The position numbers and the translations under genes are program-made. A stretch of 56,677 nucleotides of DNA from contig CAZSQG010000015.1 of assembly GCA_964608615.1 (NCBI GenBank), positions 1 through 56,677 on the forward strand, in the 5' to 3' direction. Shown one piece after another: positions 54,326 to 56,677 of the stretch. Positions within the stretch are counted from its first letter, which is position 1. Every line of letters starts with the position of its first letter. A model generated the notes under the pieces. That model searched no databases. It saw only the letters and a program-made list of their open reading frames with translations, and was not told where the DNA came from. The DNA comes from CALEUX01 sp964608615 (GTDB lineage Bacteria; Bacteroidota; Bacteroidia; Bacteroidales; Marinilabiliaceae).

Positions 54326-55777
54326 TTAAATCTTCTGGTAACACCTGATCCAGTCAATATCCAAAGTAGAAGGTATGTTTCGGTTGTTAGGGCTTTCAGA
54401 CAGGGAAGTGCAGAATGTCAGATACATGGGTTCATTAGGAATATTTTTGCTTTCCCTGTTAACTTCAACTCCGTTAATCTTCCAAATAATGGTTTCAGGT
54501 GACCATTCAAGCGAATAAATGAAATAGTCGCCTGTAAATTTAGTTCCTTTAATTTTCTTTGTTTGGTGAACCGGCCCCTGTTTTCCATTAATGCTATGTA
54601 ATCCGCACTCAATCATTTTTCCATTATTTACAGTAGATTTGAGTACATCAATTTGTGGTGCAATTTTCTCACCAACTAACCAAAAAGCATTTATTATTGG
54701 AGCAGCATCACTAAACCTAACTTTAGCTTCGAATTTTCCATGCTTCTGTCTGAAACTTTGGCCAGTACTTATTAAGCCTGAGGTGTATTCAAAGTCCTTT
54801 GTCATAAATCCGTGAACAGGATCCCATGTTTTTCCGGTAGTGTTCTCTCTACGGGTAGTAATGCGTATGGCGCTGTCGCGTAATTCAATATTATCCTCTT
54901 TGAAAAATTGTTTTTCTCCGGACAAGACGTATGTTTCGTTTAATAATGCTTTACCCCAATAATATCCTGTCATCCATTTGGTTTGATCAAGTCGTATAGC
55001 GTCAAAATCATCTTCAAAAGTTAATTGCCATTTTCTGCTTTCACTAAAGGAATTAGTTTTTTTGTTTTCCAGATACCACTTAATTTCATCATTCTTTTTA
55101 AGGGTTTCAAATTCCTCAACCAGTTGGGCTTCCTCCGATTTCTTATAGCGTTTTTTATCCTCCAAAAAAGTTTTGAATTGTATAAATTCTTCAGATTGAA
55201 CAATGGACTCAAGTTCAAAAAAAGTTTTCAGGCGTTCACTATTTTCAACTTTGAGCCAGGTTTTATAATCATTTGACTTGTATGTTTTAAGAAAGAATTT
55301 AATATCAGCATCTTTACTTAATGATTTATATTTTTTGTATTCCTGAAAAGCTTCAGATTCCTTAAATTCTTTTTTAACTTTTGCAGAATGAAATTCTGAA
55401 GAGTTAATAAAAGCATGCAATTTTTGGTAATCCAGATAAGATTGCGACGATTCAATCCTTTTCATCCTATCGGCTTTGTCTGCTTTCACAAATTTTAAGT
55501 ATGTTTTAATATCTGAAGCGGCCAGCATGGTATTATACTGATCGAGCTGACGAAATTGAGCAGTGTCTTTAAATTTGGCAGTCTTTAATTCTCTGACTTT
55601 TTTTTCAAAATCGCCTGAATGTACCAATTCGTCCAGTTCAAGATACCTGCTAAGAAGTTGAGATTGCTCGAACTTGTTAAACTTTTCAAAGTCTTCTATT
55701 TCTTTGTTAATAGCAGTTTCATACTTTTTAGTTGAAGTAAATTTACTGCCAAATTGAATTCCAAATATGGTTGCCAT
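54326..55777 (-). CDS. GH16-fold protein with triple N-terminal repeat and lost catalytic motif
   Basis: This 483-residue protein has no signal peptide. Residues about 45-242 hold three repeats of about 70 residues, starting YLELDELV (45), YLDYQKLH (114) and FFELESIV (186), each ending in IK(T/F/W)(Y/F)L(K/E) at 90, 159 and 232, all charged and helical. Residues 250-483 are a GH16/laminarinase-type jelly roll (FEDDFD, KHGKFEAKVRF, SLEWSPETIIWKINGVEV, STLDIDWIRCYQ). The GH16 catalytic ExDxxE reads QIDVLK at 375-380, so both catalytic glutamates are replaced while the middle aspartate is kept. It is therefore probably not a hydrolase. Binding a glucan or another ligand in the cytoplasm is inferred. 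Confidence 0.8.
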   Translation of the reverse strand: MATIFGIQFGSKFTSTKKYETAINKEIEDFEKFNKFEQSQLLSRYLELDELVHSGDFEKKVRELKTAKFKDTAQFRQLDQYNTMLAASDIKTYLKFVKADKADRMKRIESSQSYLDYQKLHAFINSSEFHSAKVKKEFKESEAFQEYKKYKSLSKDADIKFFLKTYKSNDYKTWLKVENSERLKTFFELESIVQSEEFIQFKTFLEDKKRYKKSEEAQLVEEFETLKKNDEIKWYLENKKTNSFSESRKWQLTFEDDFDAIRLDQTKWMTGYYWGKALLNETYVLSGEKQFFKEDNIELRDSAIRITTRRENTTGKTWDPVHGFMTKDFEYTSGLISTGQSFRQKHGKFEAKVRFSDAAPIINAFWLVGEKIAPQIDVLKSTVNNGKMIECGLHSINGKQGPVHQTKKIKGTKFTGDYFIYSLEWSPETIIWKINGVEVNRESKNIPNEPMYLTFCTSLSESPNNRNIPSTLDIDWIRCYQKI

Positions 55778-56311
55778 GGTTGAGGTATTGTTTAACTTAA
55801 AACAATGAATACGTAAAACTCATAAAAGAGTTTGCTCTTTTGCACTGGAAATTTAATAAAAATCCACTTTTTTTATACAATTATATGCATTTAAAAAAAT
55901 ATTACTGTCAAAGTATCAGTTCTAGTTCTGTTAAACCAAATGAAAACAATTAGTTAAAGACTGACAAAAGGGATTAAGTAGAAGCTAAAAAAAAGTATAT
56001 CATTATTGTTAGTTACTCCTGAGCGACAAAAATATTAAGATGACAGAATTAGATTCTTCATTGTGTCACCAATGACAGGGAAAAATAATAAATCTGTCAT
56101 TGTAGTGCAGCGAAAAACCAAACCCTTTTGATATGGAAATAAACACCCTCTTAAATTGAACATTAGATCCCTCACTGCGTTACCAATGACAGATTACCAA
56201 TTTATTGGTTGTTAGACCCTTCGCTGCGCTCTGGATGACAGGCTATTGCGAATGAATTAAGGGTTAGATCCATCGCCGCGCTCTGGATGACACCGCACTT
56301 TTTTAATGGGA

Positions 56312-56366
56312 GATAGCTGAGGGTTTGAGGGGCAGGCTTCGCCTGCCCCTCAAACCCTCAGCTATC
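56312..56366. repeat. Perfect 26-base inverted repeat
   Basis: The arms (starting GATAGCTGAGGGTTTGAGG) are perfectly complementary over 26 bases and are separated by only three bases (TTC), giving an exceptionally stable hairpin. No T-tract follows, so it is not a simple terminator. Confidence 0.9.
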
Positions 56367-56488
56367 ATGCGTGCAACTTATTGTCCTCCCGAACGGAGTG
56401 AGGGATCTAACCTTTAGGAAAACATGATATCCTTTTTGGTAATAGCAACGATATAATTTGAAGATTATTGATGATCCTTCGCTGCGCT

Positions 56489-56576
56489 ACCAATGACAGA
56501 TTTATGGTCTCTCTCTCTGTCATGTTCACGTTACCAATGACAGATTTATGGTCTCTCTCTCTGTCATGTTCACGTT
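56489..56576. repeat. Tandem 44-base duplication
   Basis: Two identical 44-base units, each containing AATGACAGATTTATGGTC and TCTGTCATGTTCACG, at 56489-56532 and 56533-56576. Each contains the small palindrome pair TGACAGA/TCTGTCA. Confidence 0.85.
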
Positions 56577-56677
56577 TTACCCAACGGCAGCTTGTCATCC
56601 TGAGCGCAGCGCAGGATCTATTTATGTTTATTTCAACTGAAAAGTATACCAGTAGTTCAATCCAAAAGTATACCATT

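Larger units (their letters stand above)
55778..56677. repeat. Terminal repeat-rich intergenic region
   Basis: No gene is supported in the last 900 bases. CTTCGCTGCGCT(C/A)(T/C) fragments next to GATGACAG recur around 56080, 56190, 56240, 56280 and 56480-56600. A perfect 26-base inverted repeat (56312-56366) and a 44-base tandem duplication (56489-56576) lie within it. An open frame on the minus strand here consists of these repeats. Confidence 0.7.

Noticed and set aside
56407..56676. 89-codon minus-strand open frame at the right end
   Set aside because: It is composed of the tandem 44-base duplication and dispersed repeat fragments; no protein-like pattern.

Overview
The window comes from a low-GC member of the Bacteroidota, most likely an anaerobic fermenter of the Bacteroidales/Marinilabiliales type. 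This rests on Bacteroidota-specific families (DUF4465, the DUF4369/TlpA-type redoxin, TonB-dependent and OMP_b-brl_3 barrels, the GG-leader peptide family of that phylum), on anaerobic enzymes (HydE, HydG, a 2-oxoacid:ferredoxin oxidoreductase, a fused ADP-forming acyl-CoA synthetase), and on weak Shine-Dalgarno signals. No rRNA, CRISPR array or prophage was seen. One tRNA (Gln, CUG) is present.

Layout. 1-4002: peptidoglycan-turnover genes (SpoIID-like fragment, AmpG-like permease with a periplasmic insert, NamZ/DUF1343). 4003-4802: an 800-base repeat-rich spacer. 4803-16501: an accessory double-glycine peptide locus. It holds a small HTH protein that itself ends in a GG-leader-like segment, two precursors with near-identical leaders, a remnant of an ATP-grasp peptide maturase, a RAYT transposase, an outer-membrane barrel, a C39-peptidase/ABC exporter broken by an in-frame TAA, an HlyD adaptor, and secreted proteins after each precursor, one of them an M28 peptidase. 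16743-21090 (minus): NagX-like acyltransferase, SSS symporter and GHL10 glycosidase, probably again cell-wall or amino-sugar related.

21537-29839 (minus): a 2-oxoacid fermentation block (oxidoreductase gamma, beta, alpha and ferredoxin subunits, aminotransferase, PaaK-like ligase, ACT protein, ADP-forming acyl-CoA synthetase). Together these would transaminate amino acids, oxidise the 2-oxoacids to acyl-CoA plus reduced ferredoxin, and recover ATP. 30089-36310: hydE-zwf-pgl, tRNA-Gln, a small secreted protein, and hydG on the opposite strand. 36510-44264: a sensor kinase, SixA, PPK1, a YfcE-like phosphoesterase, an AlaX-like editing protein and MnmA. 45004-55777: a DUF4465 lipoprotein, a TlpA-like redoxin, aminopeptidase P, a TonB-dependent receptor, a U32 peptidase-family protein, and an odd GH16-fold protein with a triple N-terminal helical repeat and a lost catalytic motif. 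The last 900 bases are repeats.

The most interesting parts are the GG-peptide locus and the GH16 pseudoenzyme. In the GG locus, both precursors share a 70-base upstream element and are each followed by a hairpin and a secreted-protein gene, while the exporter carries a stop codon and the maturase is reduced to a stub. The window is also rich in dispersed palindromic intergenic repeats.
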